From Thermospira aquatica (GTDB taxonomy: Bacteria; Spirochaetota; Brevinematia; Brevinematales; Thermospiraceae), in the NCBI RefSeq assembly GCF_023525255.1, contig NZ_CP073355.1:434001-498000 (forward strand): a stretch of DNA of 64,000 nucleotides, in the 5' to 3' direction. Under the pieces are notes generated by a model. That model made no database searches, was not told the origin of the DNA, and worked only from the letters and a program-made list of their open reading frames with translations. A program made the translations under genes and the position numbers. Within the stretch, counting starts at the first letter, position 1; the number at the start of each line of letters is the position of its first letter. Positions 9,053 through 18,753 of the stretch are shown here, one piece after another.

Positions 9053-9130
9053 AACTTCCTCCTCCTTATTTTAAACGCTAATAATAAAAGTTATCGGAAA
9101 AATACATTGTGTCAAGAAAATTGTGTCTAG

Positions 9131-10293
9131 TCATAGGATAACCTCGCTGTGAATATTTTCTTTGGTGTATGAGTGTTGCTCACGATAGAGTTGAAAGTAA
9201 TACTCCCAATTTTTTAACTTTCTTTTTAAGAACTTCTCATTTTGGTATCTTAATAACAGGTAAAGATATTTCTCAGCTGAAGCCTCGCTTTGACACATTT
9301 CCATTGTTTTTAATCTCCTTTTAAGTTCTTTAAAGAGTCTTTCCAGGGCATTGTTTGTATACACCATGCTTCGTATTCCTTCAGGTAATTCCATGTAAGT
9401 GAATATATTCTCTCTTATTGTCAAGAGGTTATTCATTAAGTTGGGATAGATATTTTTCCATTTTTGTGTAAATTTCATAAACAATTGTTCTGCCTCCTGT
9501 TTGTCTTTGGCATGAAATACCTCTTTTATTTCAGTGGCAATGATATTTCTGTGTTGAACTCTCACTTTAGCCAGTATGTTTCTCATGACATGGACTACAC
9601 AGGGCTGATACTTTGCGTGGGGATATATCTCTGTTATGACGTTTTTCATACCACTTAAGCCATCAGAGACAATAAAATGAATCTGTTTGACACCTCTTTC
9701 TCTTATATCTGCAAAATTTCCCGCCAGTTATAAGCACTTTCCATGCCTCCTGGCAGGTAGTATCCTAAAATCTCCCGTCTTCCCTCAGGTGTAATGCCTA
9801 TAGCTACATATATTGATTCATTTTCTACCCTATCTCTCTTGATAGGAAACACCATAGCATCCAGAAATACCACGGCATATTCTTCCATGAGAGGGCGACT
9901 ACGCCACTTCTGAATCTCTTCTATGCCTACCTGGCTTATCCTTGAGATGTTAGCATAAGAAATCTTTATTTCATAAAGCTCTTTTAAAACTTCTGCTATC
10001 TTCCTTGTTGACATTCCTGATATCAACATAGCCCTGATTAATGCATCTAAGTCTTCTGTGATGCGTTTGCGATAGGGAAGAAGGGCACTTTTAAATCCAT
10101 TATCCCTTGTTCTTGGAACACGTATGGCTGTAAGCTCGCCAAAAGCTGTCTTTAAATCCCTTTCGTAAAAGCCATTGCCTTTTGTGGGAGGATTGTTTTC
10201 CAGGTAAATCTCTCTTTCCTCTTTTAACATACTCTCTAATACTTCCTTGACAATTGGTTTGAATAGCTCTAAAATATTCTTCGTCTCAATCAT
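9131..10293 (-). pseudogene. IS256-family transposase, copy 1 (one frameshift)
   Basis: It encodes a Mutator-type DDE transposase: FLDAMVFPIK has the first Asp, FIVSDGLSGMKN the second, and NNALERLFKELKRR the Glu, near the end. The two frames 10293-9703 and 9649-9131 are joined by a one-base deletion near 9711 (ATCTGCAAAAT, where copy 2 has ATCTAGCAAAAT). Apart from that the reading frame is complete at about 400 residues. The start codon is preceded by AGGAGG within a strong hairpin (10300-10336). Confidence 0.88.
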
Positions 10294-10299
10294 ATCTGG

Positions 10300-10336
10300 C
10301 CTCCTGTGATAGTTTTATTTATATTATCACAGGAGG
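10300..10336 (-). promoter_or_regulatory. Hairpin hiding the transposase ribosome binding site
   Basis: Perfect 12-bp arms CCTCCTGTGATA (10300-10311) and TATCACAGGAGG (10325-10336) enclose a 13-nt loop. On the minus-strand transcript the arm nearest the gene contains AGGAGG, 6 nt before the ATG at 10293. A read-through transcript would trap this site. The same structure is in IS-B copy 2 (32663-32699). Confidence 0.75.
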
Positions 10337-10376
10337 TTATCTTTTTCCTACCAGACACAATTAAGTATACACTGCC

Positions 10377-10665
10377 ATAAAATATTATATCTTAAAAAAT
10401 TTTAACTAAAAAGTAGAATAAAAACATCGTTGAAACATTTGCCTTGAAATTTCTAAAGACGCTCTTTTCTTGTCGCAGTTTTTTGATCGAAAGATTCTTC
10501 CTAAAAAATAGGGGAATAACTATAGTTCTCTTCTCCTGAACAAGCCGAAATGGATAAACCTCTGCTCTCCACTACAACATGGGAAGAGCTCATTCGTGTT
10601 TCAAACTCATACAAACCAAAAAGGTTCTCTCTAAAGAATTTTTCAGAGGTTTTCTCCCCTATTTT
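10377..10665. repeat. Intergenic stretch with an inverted pair of the 20-bp repeat
   Basis: Copies CGCTCTTTTCTTGTCGCAGT (10460-10479, +) and ACTACAACATGGGAAGAGCT (10571-10590, inverted) face each other about 90 bp apart upstream of pgi. Nothing coding is seen between IS-B and the pgi promoter. Confidence 0.65.
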
Positions 10666-10694
10666 TTGCAGTTTTTGGGGTTTTATGGTATACT
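10666..10694 (+). promoter_or_regulatory. Sigma-70 promoter of pgi-dtd
   Basis: TTGCAG (10666-10671), 17-nt spacer, TATACT (10689-10694). Start of transcription is expected near 10701, giving a leader of about 25-28 nt. Confidence 0.7.
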
Positions 10695-10725
10695 ATTGAA
10701 CACTTTTTTCTTCGAAAGGAGGTTT

Positions 10726-12381
10726 ATGATGCTTACCAATATCAATCCAACAAAAACCAGAGCATGGAAACTACTCAAAAAAGACTACCAGCGCCTCAAA
10801 AAAGTACACATGAAAGACCTTTTTGCCAGGGATCCTCAGCGCTTCAGCAAATACTCCCTGGTGTTTGAGGACATGCTCGTTGATTTTTCAAAAAACCGTA
10901 TAGATGATAAGGCTCTTCAGCATCTTCTCCAGCTTACCGATGAGTGCCTCTTAAAAGATGCCATAGAAAGGTACTTTTCCGGCGACAGGATCAATGTCAC
11001 AGAAAATCGCGCTGTTCTTCACACTGCTCTTCGCAACCGATCCAATCTCCCTGTTTTTCTCGATGGACAGGATGTGATGCCAGCTGTCCGCGCCGTTCTC
11101 GCCAAAATGGAAAAGTTTTCCAACCAGGTCATCAGCGGCGAGTGGAAAGGCTACACAGACAAACCCATCACCGACATTGTAAACATCGGAATCGGTGGTT
11201 CTGATCTGGGCCCCGTGATGGTTACCGAGGCGCTCAAACCCTACAAAAAACCCCACATCACGACCCATTTTGTCTCGAACGTTGACGGAACCCACATAGC
11301 CGAGACCCTCAAAAAAATCAACCCGGAAACAACCCTTTTCCTTATTGCCTCCAAAACCTTTACCACCCAGGAAACCATGGCCAATGCCTACACCGCACGA
11401 GAATGGTTTTTAAAGAGCGCCAAAGAAGAAGACATCAAAAAGCACTTTGTTGCCATCTCCACCAACAAAAAAGAGGTGGAAAAGTTTGGTATTGATCCTG
11501 AAAACATGTTTGAATTCTGGGACTGGGTGGGGGGAAGATACTCCCTCTGGTCTGCCATTGGGCTCTCGATTGCCTGCACCATCGGCTTTGAAAACTTTAC
11601 CGAGCTTCTTGAGGGAGCCTATGCCATGGACCAGCACTTCCGCAAAACCCCCTTCAGGGAAAATATGCCAGTCATTCTTGCCCTCCTCGGCATATGGTAC
11701 AACAACTTTTTTGGTGCGGAAACCCACGCGATTCTTCCTTATGATCAGTACCTCCATCGTTTCCCCGCCTATTTTCAGCAAGGCGACATGGAAAGTAACG
11801 GCAAAAGCGTGGATCGGGATGGAAAGCCTGTCACCTACCAGACAGGTCCTATCATCTGGGGAGAACCCGGCACCAATGGGCAGCATGCCTTCTATCAGCT
11901 TATCCATCAGGGAACAAAGCTTATTCCCTGTGATTTCATCGCGCCAGCACAGACCCACAATCCCATCGGCAACCATCATGAACTCCTTCTCTCAAACTTC
12001 TTTGCCCAGACTGAAGCCCTCATGAACGGGAAAACAAAAGAAGAAGTCATCGAAGAGCTTCAGAGAGCCGGAAAATCCCCGGAAGAGATCGAACTTCTGC
12101 TGCCCTACAAGGTCTTCGAGGGCAACAAGCCCACCAACTCCATCCTGGTAAAAAAGATTACCCCCCGTACCCTCGGGAGTCTCATCGCCATGTACGAGCA
12201 CAAGATCTTTGTCCAGGGGGTTATCTGGAACATCTTTAGCTACGATCAGTGGGGAGTAGAACTCGGAAAACAACTCGCAAACAAGATCCTTCCCGAGCTT
12301 AAAGACAATACCCTCGTAAGTACGCACGACCAGTCCACCAATGGACTTATGAACGCCTACAAGAAATTTCGCCACCTATGA
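10726..12381 (+). CDS. pgi: Glucose-6-phosphate isomerase
   Basis: It interconverts glucose 6-phosphate and fructose 6-phosphate in the cytoplasm (glycolysis and gluconeogenesis). The 551-residue length is that of the long, E. coli-type family. Diagnostic motifs are GIGGSDLGP (about residue 158), [34 protein letters not shown] (catalytic Glu region, about 355), [18 protein letters not shown] and [13 protein letters not shown] (about 500). The start has two adjacent ATGs (10726 and 10729); AAAGGAGG at 10715-10722 gives better spacing to the second. A longer upstream open frame has no matching conservation. The stop overlaps the dtd start (ATGA), so the two are co-transcribed. Confidence 0.97.
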   Translation: MMLTNINPTKTRAWKLLKKDYQRLKKVHMKDLFARDPQRFSKYSLVFEDMLVDFSKNRIDDKALQHLLQLTDECLLKDAIERYFSGDRINVTENRAVLHTALRNRSNLPVFLDGQDVMPAVRAVLAKMEKFSNQVISGEWKGYTDKPITDIVNIGIGGSDLGPVMVTEALKPYKKPHITTHFVSNVDGTHIAETLKKINPETTLFLIASKTFTTQETMANAYTAREWFLKSAKEEDIKKHFVAISTNKKEVEKFGIDPENMFEFWDWVGGRYSLWSAIGLSIACTIGFENFTELLEGAYAMDQHFRKTPFRENMPVILALLGIWYNNFFGAETHAILPYDQYLHRFPAYFQQGDMESNGKSVDRDGKPVTYQTGPIIWGEPGTNGQHAFYQLIHQGTKLIPCDFIAPAQTHNPIGNHHELLLSNFFAQTEALMNGKTKEEVIEELQRAGKSPEEIELLLPYKVFEGNKPTNSILVKKITPRTLGSLIAMYEHKIFVQGVIWNIFSYDQWGVELGKQLANKILPELKDNTLVSTHDQSTNGLMNAYKKFRHL

Positions 12382-12818
12382 GAGCCCTCCTCCAGCGTGT
12401 TCTCCGGGGGCATGTCGCTGTCAACGGAGAAATAATCAGTAAAATCAACAAAGGATACGTCATCCTTCTCGGTGTTGGAAAAAACGACACCGAGAAGGAT
12501 GCCGATTCTCTTGCCTCCAAGATACTCGATCTCAGGCTTTTCCCCGACGGGGAGAAAGAAAACCACCTCTCCATTCGCGACGTGGGAGGAGAACTTCTCG
12601 TCGTTTCCCAGTTCACCCTCTATGGAGACGTACGAAAGGGAAGACGCCCCTCATTTGACCAGGCCATGCCAGGTCCAGAGGCGAAAAAACTCTACGAGTT
12701 TTTCGTCGAACGCCTGCGGAAGTCCGGCCTCACCGTAGCCACAGGAGTATTTGGAGCAATGATGGAGGTAGAACTCGTCAACTGGGGACCATACACCATC
12801 TGGATAGAAACCCCTTAA
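12378..12818 (+). CDS. dtd: D-aminoacyl-tRNA deacylase
   Basis: It hydrolyses D-amino acids (and mischarged glycine) from tRNA, protecting translation. At 146 residues it has the standard family length. [17 protein letters not shown] is the typical entry, [23 protein letters not shown] carries the first signature, and [23 protein letters not shown] carries the second. The cross-subunit Gly-Pro is kept, but in a WGPYT context instead of the usual DGPVT. It overlaps pgi by 4 nt and overlaps the convergent ttcA-like gene by 4 nt at its end. Confidence 0.94.
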   Translation: MRALLQRVLRGHVAVNGEIISKINKGYVILLGVGKNDTEKDADSLASKILDLRLFPDGEKENHLSIRDVGGELLVVSQFTLYGDVRKGRRPSFDQAMPGPEAKKLYEFFVERLRKSGLTVATGVFGAMMEVELVNWGPYTIWIETP

Positions 12819-13606
12819 GGTCTTTTGAATCGCCCACTCCCCTGGGGCTGGTAAAGATAGTTGAGGAGATATTCAGTATCAGGATTACGAAAAGCCTCAA
12901 AAAGATTTTGACGAAAGTTAGGAATCTCTTCAGAAAGACGTGCAATAAGCTCTCTCACCTGAATACGCCTGTGATCCCGGCGAAGGATCGAGTTGGGACA
13001 CACCTCGGAAAAAATAGGCATTTCCTCTTCCTGCGTATACACATACTCTTCTATCATAGATTTGGAAACATACGCAAGCGGTCGGATAAACTCCATTTCA
13101 CCCTCAAATATCTTGAGCCTCGGTACCATTGACGAGAGCTCCCGTTTAAAAAAGAGGTTCATAAGCGATGTTTCAAGAATATCGTCCATATGATGCCCAA
13201 AGGCTATCTTATTTGCCTTGCAAGCACTCGCGTACGAGATAAGTTCTACCCTCCGCTTTTGAGAACAGAGATAACACGTATTGCGGGGTTTATAGTTTCC
13301 CGAGGTGAGTTCCACAATACTATTGACACGAATCACATGGAGATCAAGCCCCGTATGCTTTTTGATATAATCCGCTAACCGCGCGATACGCTGATTATGC
13401 CCTTCATTTTTTCCATTGAAATTATCAACAAACGCAGGATAGAGAGGGATGTTGCGGTTTTTTCGCTTGTTTCCAGCCACAAGCATGAGAAGCAACACAA
13501 GAGAATCCATCCCCCCGGAAACACCCACCACAATGCCTGTGGTGTTTTCCAGCATGCCATAGTGTTCTATGGCCTTCTCAAAAAGAGCGTAAAGTCGTGA
13601 CTCCAT
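12815..13606 (-). CDS. TtcA/TilS-type PP-loop ATPase (tRNA 2-thiolation-like)
   Basis: The 263-residue protein is from the N-type ATP pyrophosphatase group. The SGGMDS loop at residues 30-35 binds ATP. CYLCSQKRR (around residue 115) matches the PC.LCG.Q Cys pair of TtcA, which 2-thiolates C32 of tRNAs with a [4Fe-4S] cluster. GHHMDDILET is the second ATP-site motif. Assignment to TtcA rather than another PP-loop member is likely but not certain. ATG 13606 sits 4 nt after the gltX stop; an in-frame ATG at 13627 would overlap gltX. It is probably translated from the gltX message. Confidence 0.8.
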   Translation of the reverse strand: MESRLYALFEKAIEHYGMLENTTGIVVGVSGGMDSLVLLLMLVAGNKRKNRNIPLYPAFVDNFNGKNEGHNQRIARLADYIKKHTGLDLHVIRVNSIVELTSGNYKPRNTCYLCSQKRRVELISYASACKANKIAFGHHMDDILETSLMNLFFKRELSSMVPRLKIFEGEMEFIRPLAYVSKSMIEEYVYTQEEEMPIFSEVCPNSILRRDHRRIQVRELIARLSEEIPNFRQNLFEAFRNPDTEYLLNYLYQPQGSGRFKRP

Positions 13607-13610
13607 CGAG

Positions 13611-14999
13611 TCACCACTCCTTCTCAAGCCTCTTCGAAAGAACGGAAGAAAGAAGACGCATCACCGAGAGAATATCAGGGCTTACCGTTCTCCCTGTTAA
13701 TTGGATGCGGATTCGCTGGATGAGATCCTTAAAGGCAACCCCATGCTTCTCGGAAATCTCACGGAGGGCCTGTTCAAGGGCGCTGTCATATGCCTTTGCC
13801 TCGAGAATACGAGCTTTCGCCTCATCGTACGCTTTTTCGTTTGCTGGATTTTTCAATGCAGGGAGAAGCTCCTTTGCCTTTTCATCAAGTTCATACTCAT
13901 CAAGCGCATAAGGCTGGATATCCCGGTAAAGATCAGCTAAAGTATCACTTCTCGTTCTGAGAAGATCCACCGCCTCTCGAAGCCAACTCTCATCCTGCAT
14001 ACGCCCAACTTTTGGTTGATTGGTATCTTCCAGATACACAGCAAAAGCAGCCAGAACCTTTTCCAGGGGTTCAAGCTTCATGTGTTTACTGTTTACCCAG
14101 ATCATCTTCTTCTCATCGTAGACAGCATTTGATTTGTTGAGATGGGTAATATCAAAAACCCGTATAAGATCCTCTAACATAAAGATCTCGTCATTCCCAT
14201 GAGACCAACCAAGTCGAGCAATGTAATTGAGAAGTGCCTCAGGGAGGATCCCCTGCTTGCGGTAGTATTCGATATTGGTGGAACCCTTTCGTTTGGAAAG
14301 GGGTGTCCTGTCCGTATCAAACACCATGGGAAGATGCCCAAACGTAGGGATAGAAAAACCAAGGTACTCATAGAGAATAATCTGCTTGGCGGTATTGGAG
14401 ATATGATCCTCTCCCCGGAGAATCGTGGTGATCCCCATCAAAGAATCGTCAATCACCACGGCAAAATTGTAGGTGGGGGAACCATCACTCTTCCACAGAA
14501 CAAAATCATCCAGTTCCTTCGTATTAATGGCAATACGCCCTTTTACTACATCTTTAAAAATAATATCTCGTTCGGGTCCAACATTTACCCGAACTACCGT
14601 CCCGTTTCCCGGTTGGACGTTTCTGTCCCGACAGTAGCCATCGTATTTCGTGACCTCGTCATATATGCCACGCGCCTGGTTACGTTTTACGAGGTCATCC
14701 CGGGTACAGTTACAGTAGTACGCCTTGCCTTCAGCCACAAGTTTATCTATGTACGACTTGTAGATATCAAACCGTTCGCTCTGCTTGTAGAACTCATCGT
14801 AGTCCATGCCCATCCATTTCATATCCTTGATAATCGAAGCAGTGTACTCCTCCTGAGAACGCGAGAGATCGGTATCCTCGATACGAAGAACAAACTTTCC
14901 CCCGGTGTGTCTTGCATACAACCAGTTAAAAATAGCCGTACGTGCACTTCCCAGATGAAGCTGCCCGGTCGGTGATGGAGCGAACCTGAGTTTCTGCAT
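13611..14999 (-). CDS. gltX: Glutamyl-tRNA synthetase
   Basis: This class I aminoacyl-tRNA synthetase charges tRNA with glutamate. The protein has 462 residues, the usual size. RFAPSPTGQLHLGSART contains the HIGH-equivalent HLGS. IEDTDLSRS follows, GEDHISNTAKQIILYEYLG lies in the catalytic domain, and LSKRKG (about residue 235) replaces KMSKS. The C-terminal third is the helical anticodon-binding domain. Start ATG 14999 follows GGAGAG; the open frame upstream to 15110 has no family similarity. The next gene (ttcA-like) begins 4 nt after its stop. IS-A copy 2 lies 65 bp upstream, so the native promoter may have been displaced. I cannot tell whether it is discriminating or also charges tRNA-Gln. 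Confidence 0.96.
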   Translation of the reverse strand: MQKLRFAPSPTGQLHLGSARTAIFNWLYARHTGGKFVLRIEDTDLSRSQEEYTASIIKDMKWMGMDYDEFYKQSERFDIYKSYIDKLVAEGKAYYCNCTRDDLVKRNQARGIYDEVTKYDGYCRDRNVQPGNGTVVRVNVGPERDIIFKDVVKGRIAINTKELDDFVLWKSDGSPTYNFAVVIDDSLMGITTILRGEDHISNTAKQIILYEYLGFSIPTFGHLPMVFDTDRTPLSKRKGSTNIEYYRKQGILPEALLNYIARLGWSHGNDEIFMLEDLIRVFDITHLNKSNAVYDEKKMIWVNSKHMKLEPLEKVLAAFAVYLEDTNQPKVGRMQDESWLREAVDLLRTRSDTLADLYRDIQPYALDEYELDEKAKELLPALKNPANEKAYDEAKARILEAKAYDSALEQALREISEKHGVAFKDLIQRIRIQLTGRTVSPDILSVMRLLSSVLSKRLEKEW

Positions 15000-15058
15000 A
15001 GACTCTCCTTTTCCAAAGTATAGATGTATATTATGAAGCAAAAAAGAAAATCTTTCAA

Positions 15059-16469
15059 ATGTTCGAATTGCTTCATAATAAAAGTACTCGAAAAGGGAAC
15101 GTTGCTTCAAAATAAAAAAGTACTTTAAATTTGTGTAAAATAATCCAGTTCAAAGAACTGGAGGTAAAAGGTGGAGTTAGCGATGTTTGAAAGGAGACCT
15201 ATTTACAGGGAAACGGCGAAAGAGTATCAAAAAGCCAGCAAAAAGGAGAAAAAGGAGATACTGGATTACTTTGTGAGGATAACAGGTTTAAAAAACCGAA
15301 ACTATGCCGCCAGGCTCTTGAGGCAGCACGGAAAAACCATCTATGTAGGCAAGAAAAATTACCTTAAAGCCGACATAGCCAAGAAGGGCAAAAGACCTGG
15401 CAGAAAGAAAAAATTCGGCGAAGAAGAACTAAAAATGCTAAAACAGGTCTGGGAAATTGAAAACTACATGTGTGGCAAACGCTTAAAGCCGATTCTCAAT
15501 GAAGTTTTAGATAATCTCTTAGCAAACGGACATCTCCACGGTTCTCCACAGGCTATAGAAAACTTGCGCCATATAAGTGCCTCAAGTATTGACCGACTTT
15601 TGAAACATGAGCGTAAAAAGCTTGAGATAAAAGGACGAAAAGGTACAAAGCCTGGAACGTTGTTAAAGCAACAAATAGCTATACGCACGTGGGCAGAGTG
15701 GGATGAAAATTGCCCTGGGTTCATGGAGATTGATCTGGTAGCCCATGAGGGAGGAAATAGCCGGGGAGACTTTGCTCAAACATTAAATATGGTGGATGTT
15801 TGGAGCGGTTGGACAGAGCTTGTGGCAATCAAAAACAAGGCTTCAAAATGGGTAAGAGAAGCCATAGAAAAAGTCCAAAGAAGACTTTTTGATTTACGGG
15901 GAATTGATTCTGATACCGGTGCTGAATTTATTAATCATCCCTCGTGATTGGTGTGAGAAGCACCAGATAAAATTTACAAGGGTAGAAGCTCCTGTTCCAA
16001 TGATAACTGCTACGTTGAGCAGAAAAACTATTCCATAGTCCGCCAGAATGTTGGATACTTCCGCTACGATACCGAGGAAGAAGTCTACTACTTGAACCGA
16101 CTCTATGCGTATCTCAGGCTTTATGCCAACTTTTTTCAACCGGTTATGAAAATGACAGAGAAAAAGAGAATCGGAAGCAAGGTGCAAAAGAAGCATGATG
16201 ATATTAAAACTCCCTACCAGCGGCTTTTAGAAAGCTCTTATGTAAGTGAGGCACAAAAGGAACGCCTAACAAGGCTTTATAAGGCTCTCGATTTGTTTCA
16301 CCTAAGACAAAAAATTACGGCTTGCCAGAGAAAACTTTTCAGCCTTCAAAAGAAAAAGAATGTAAAAAACAAAAATTTGGAGGAAACTGTATGGAATTTT
16401 TGAGTACTTTTTTTTATGAGGCAATGATTCGAATTTCGAGTACTTTTTTATTTGACGCAACGGGATGTT
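15059..16469 (+). mobile_element. IS-A copy 2 with 5-bp target duplication ATGTT
   Basis: The element spans 15064-16464, from CGAATTGC to GCAACGGG, and is flanked by ATGTT at 15059-15063 and 16465-16469. This fixes the true ends and a 5-bp target duplication for the family. Each end has two tandem near-copies of TTGC.TCA..ATAAAAAAGTACT, presumably paired transposase binding sites. It sits between gltX and the EF-G-like gene, which are divergently transcribed. It lacks the short-repeat insertions found in copies 1 and 4. Confidence 0.9.
15171..16403 (+). pseudogene. IS-A transposase, copy 2 (two frameshifts)
   Basis: The frame starts at GTG 15171 (MELAMFERRPIYRETAK...), preceded by GGAGG. It reads 258 residues including the first catalytic Asp (MEIDLVAHEGGN) and second (GIDSDTGAEFINHP), then stops at 15947. 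Compared with copy 4, two bases are missing near 15943 and one near 15985, so the original frame is regained and continues to 16403. The lost stretch contains the catalytic Glu region (ND..YVEQKN), now out of frame. The consensus protein is about 420 residues: a basic helix-rich N-terminus, an RNase-H-like catalytic core, and a lysine-rich C-terminal tail. Not functional as read. Confidence 0.85.
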
Positions 16470-16587
16470 ACGAAGCCTCAGGGGGCTTCCCCCGGGAAAA
16501 ACACACTTCTCTGCCCATCAAAGCAAGAGAAAAAGCTCCTGGTACGGTTGTAAACAGAACTTTTCACTTTTTTTATCTATAAAAATC

Positions 16588-16616
16588 TTTACAAAAATTC
16601 AAACCAGTGTTATGAT
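16588..16616 (+). promoter_or_regulatory. Sigma-70 promoter of the EF-G-like operon
   Basis: TTTACA (16588-16593), 17-nt spacer, TATGAT (16611-16616). The leader to ATG 16648 is about 25 nt. The box lies about 120 bp past the IS-A end, so it survived the insertion. Confidence 0.68.
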
Positions 16617-16647
16617 AATAAGCACAAAAATATACATGGAGGATTGT

Positions 16648-18753
16648 ATGGGGAAAATTTATGAACCCAAACGTATCAGAAATATTGCACTTTCAGGTGC
16701 TCCAAACGCAGGAAAAACCACCCTTGCCGAGGCATTACTCTACATCAGTGGCCAGATTCAAACCATGGGTTCAGTAGACAAGGGAACCACCGTGATGGAC
16801 TTTGAGGACGAAGAGATCAACAAGAAAATGTCTCTTCACACCTCTCTGGCCTACACCGAGTGGAACAACGTTAAAATTAACATCATGGATACTCCTGGTA
16901 TTCCCGATCTCGTGGGAGAAGTTCGAAGCGCTTTTCGTGCCGTAGAAGGAATTATTTTTGTCGTTTCAGCTGTTGACGGGATAACTATTGACACTGAGAA
17001 AGACTGGCATTTTGCCGATGACTACCAGATAGCCCGTGTTGTCTTTATTAATCAGATGGATAAACCAGAAGCAAACTTTTTTGGTATAGCCGAAGATCTT
17101 GAGAAAAAATTCAAAAAACCTGTAATTCCTCTCGAGCTTCCCATTATCGAAGGCAACAAGTTTGTGGGTACCTTTGATCTCGTCTCCATGGAGTCTATCT
17201 TCTCTCAGGGAAAAGAGGTGAAACGCACCAAAGATATCCCCGACCAACTCAAAGACAAGATCGATACCTACCGTGAAAAGCTTTTTGATGCTGTTGCAGA
17301 AACCGACGATAGTCTCATCGAAAAATACTTAAGCGGCGAACCCCTTACCGAAGAGGAAGTAGAACGAGGGCTGCGAACCTGTACCATGAACAATAAATTC
17401 ATCCCCATCTTTTGTGGAAGCGCTCTCCTCTGCGTCGGTATCCAGCCACTTCTTGATATTATTGTTCAGTTCCTTCCCTCTCCCCTTTACGTGGGAGAAG
17501 AGATCGGAACCGATCCCCTGCATCCCGATCACACCATCAAACGCCACCCCGATCCAGAAGAACCTTTTTCCGCCTTTGTCTTCAAGACCTATCTTGATCC
17601 CTATGCAGGCAAGCTCTCTTTTGCCCGCATTCGGTCAGGAAAGATTCGTACTGGCGATGAAGTTCTCAACGTAAGAACCAACACCAGAGAAAAAATCGCT
17701 CATATCTATATGATCAATGGAAAAAACCTCAAAGAAATCGAAGAACTTGAGGCAGGGGATATGGCTATCTTTGCAAAAATCGATTCTCTCCAGACAGGTG
17801 ACACCGTCTCCGATCCCTCGAAACCTCTCATCTACGAACCTGTTCGTTTCCCCAATCCTTCCTACTTCCTCGCCATCCATGCTAAAGATCGAAAACTGGA
17901 AGACAAACTGGCAGAAATCTTTCATCAGATTCATCTCCAGGATCCTACTTTTAACTATGAATACAACGACATCACCAAAGAAATGGTCATCTCCTGTATA
18001 GGTGAGATCCAGGCCAAACATATCCTTGATTTCATCAACCATCACTACAAGATAGAGTTTGAAACGAGAGTCCCCCGTATCGCTTACAAGGAAACCATCA
18101 CAGCAAAAGCTGAGGGACATTACAAGCACAAAAAACAAACCGGTGGTCATGGGCAATACGGTGAAGTGTACCTCCGTGTAGAACCATTGAAACGCAACGA
18201 GGGCTTTCTTTTTACTGAGAGTATTTTCGGTGGAGCTATCCCGAAAAACTATGTACCTGCCATCGAAAAGGGATGCCGCGAAGCCTGTGAAAGTGGGGTA
18301 ATTGCTGGCTATCCCGTCGTGGATATCAAGGTGGATGTGTATGATGGTTCCTATCATGAAGTAGACTCTTCTGATATGTCGTTTAAGATTGCAGGTCTTC
18401 ATGCGATGAAACTGGCTATAGAAGCCGCAAAGCCTGTTCTTTTGGAACCAATTGCCAAGGTACGAGTCTATGTTGATGAAGAAACCATCGGTGCCGTCAT
18501 GGGCGATCTCTCCAACAGGCGCGGCAAAGTCCAGGGTATGGACAAGATCTCTGAAGATGTTACCGTCATCAACGCGCTGGTACCATACGCTGAGATGCTT
18601 GCCTATGCACCTTCGCTCAATGCGCTTACCAGTGGACGTGGGAGATTTGACATGGAAATCAGTCACTACGAAATTCTCCCTCAGTCAGAATATGACAAGG
18701 CCAAAAAACAAGCAGAACTCATGCAAAAGGAACAGGAGGCAGCCAGAGGATGA
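16648..18753 (+). CDS. EF-G-like translational GTPase (second-type elongation factor G)
   Basis: The 701-residue protein has the five-domain layout of elongation factor G. The G1 loop is GAPNAGKT (about residues 17-24), G3 is DTPGIPD (about 80), and the G4 motif is NQMDKPE. Domain II reads GKLSFARIRSGKI, and domain IV has HKKQTGGHGQYGEVYLRVEP. The replacement of NIDAGKTT by APNAGKTT and the divergent switch regions match the EF-G2/EF-G-like paralogues rather than canonical FusA. Its role could be translocation, recycling or another ribosome-linked step. The start was chosen by TGGAGGA at 16637 just upstream; the upstream open frame runs out of the IS. It overlaps the next gene by 4 nt. Confidence 0.88.
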   Translation: MGKIYEPKRIRNIALSGAPNAGKTTLAEALLYISGQIQTMGSVDKGTTVMDFEDEEINKKMSLHTSLAYTEWNNVKINIMDTPGIPDLVGEVRSAFRAVEGIIFVVSAVDGITIDTEKDWHFADDYQIARVVFINQMDKPEANFFGIAEDLEKKFKKPVIPLELPIIEGNKFVGTFDLVSMESIFSQGKEVKRTKDIPDQLKDKIDTYREKLFDAVAETDDSLIEKYLSGEPLTEEEVERGLRTCTMNNKFIPIFCGSALLCVGIQPLLDIIVQFLPSPLYVGEEIGTDPLHPDHTIKRHPDPEEPFSAFVFKTYLDPYAGKLSFARIRSGKIRTGDEVLNVRTNTREKIAHIYMINGKNLKEIEELEAGDMAIFAKIDSLQTGDTVSDPSKPLIYEPVRFPNPSYFLAIHAKDRKLEDKLAEIFHQIHLQDPTFNYEYNDITKEMVISCIGEIQAKHILDFINHHYKIEFETRVPRIAYKETITAKAEGHYKHKKQTGGHGQYGEVYLRVEPLKRNEGFLFTESIFGGAIPKNYVPAIEKGCREACESGVIAGYPVVDIKVDVYDGSYHEVDSSDMSFKIAGLHAMKLAIEAAKPVLLEPIAKVRVYVDEETIGAVMGDLSNRRGKVQGMDKISEDVTVINALVPYAEMLAYAPSLNALTSGRGRFDMEISHYEILPQSEYDKAKKQAELMQKEQEAARG

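Larger units (their letters stand above)
9105..10376 (-). mobile_element. IS-B copy 1 (IS256 family, inactivated)
   Basis: The ends were set by comparison with the second copy. The left end starts CATTGTGTCAAGAAAATTGTG and the right end finishes GACACAATTAAGTATACACTGCC. The outer about 26 bp form imperfect inverted repeats sharing AATTGTGTCTRG. The flanks GAAAAATA and ATAAAATA match at 6 of 8 positions, so a worn 8-bp duplication is possible but not proven. The element sits between the MCP start and pgi. Confidence 0.85.

Noticed and set aside
9097-10384. Clear 8-bp target duplication for IS-B copy 1
   Set aside because: GAAAAATA and ATAAAATA match at only 6 of 8 positions in an AT-rich context, so it is not claimed.
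10951-11979. Long minus-strand open frames across pgi
   Set aside because: They are shadows of a strongly conserved gene on the other strand, with no start signals.
14199-14975. 258-codon plus-strand frame opposite gltX
   Set aside because: It lies wholly inside the synthetase gene; only the minus strand shows family motifs.
16471-16510. Terminator-like GC hairpin downstream of IS-A copy 2
   Set aside because: The GAAGCC/GGCTTC stem is short and is not followed by a T run on either strand.
17635-18666. 343-codon minus-strand frame opposite the EF-G-like gene
   Set aside because: The plus-strand frame has clear GTPase and EF-G domain motifs; the antisense frame has no recognisable domain and no ribosome binding site.
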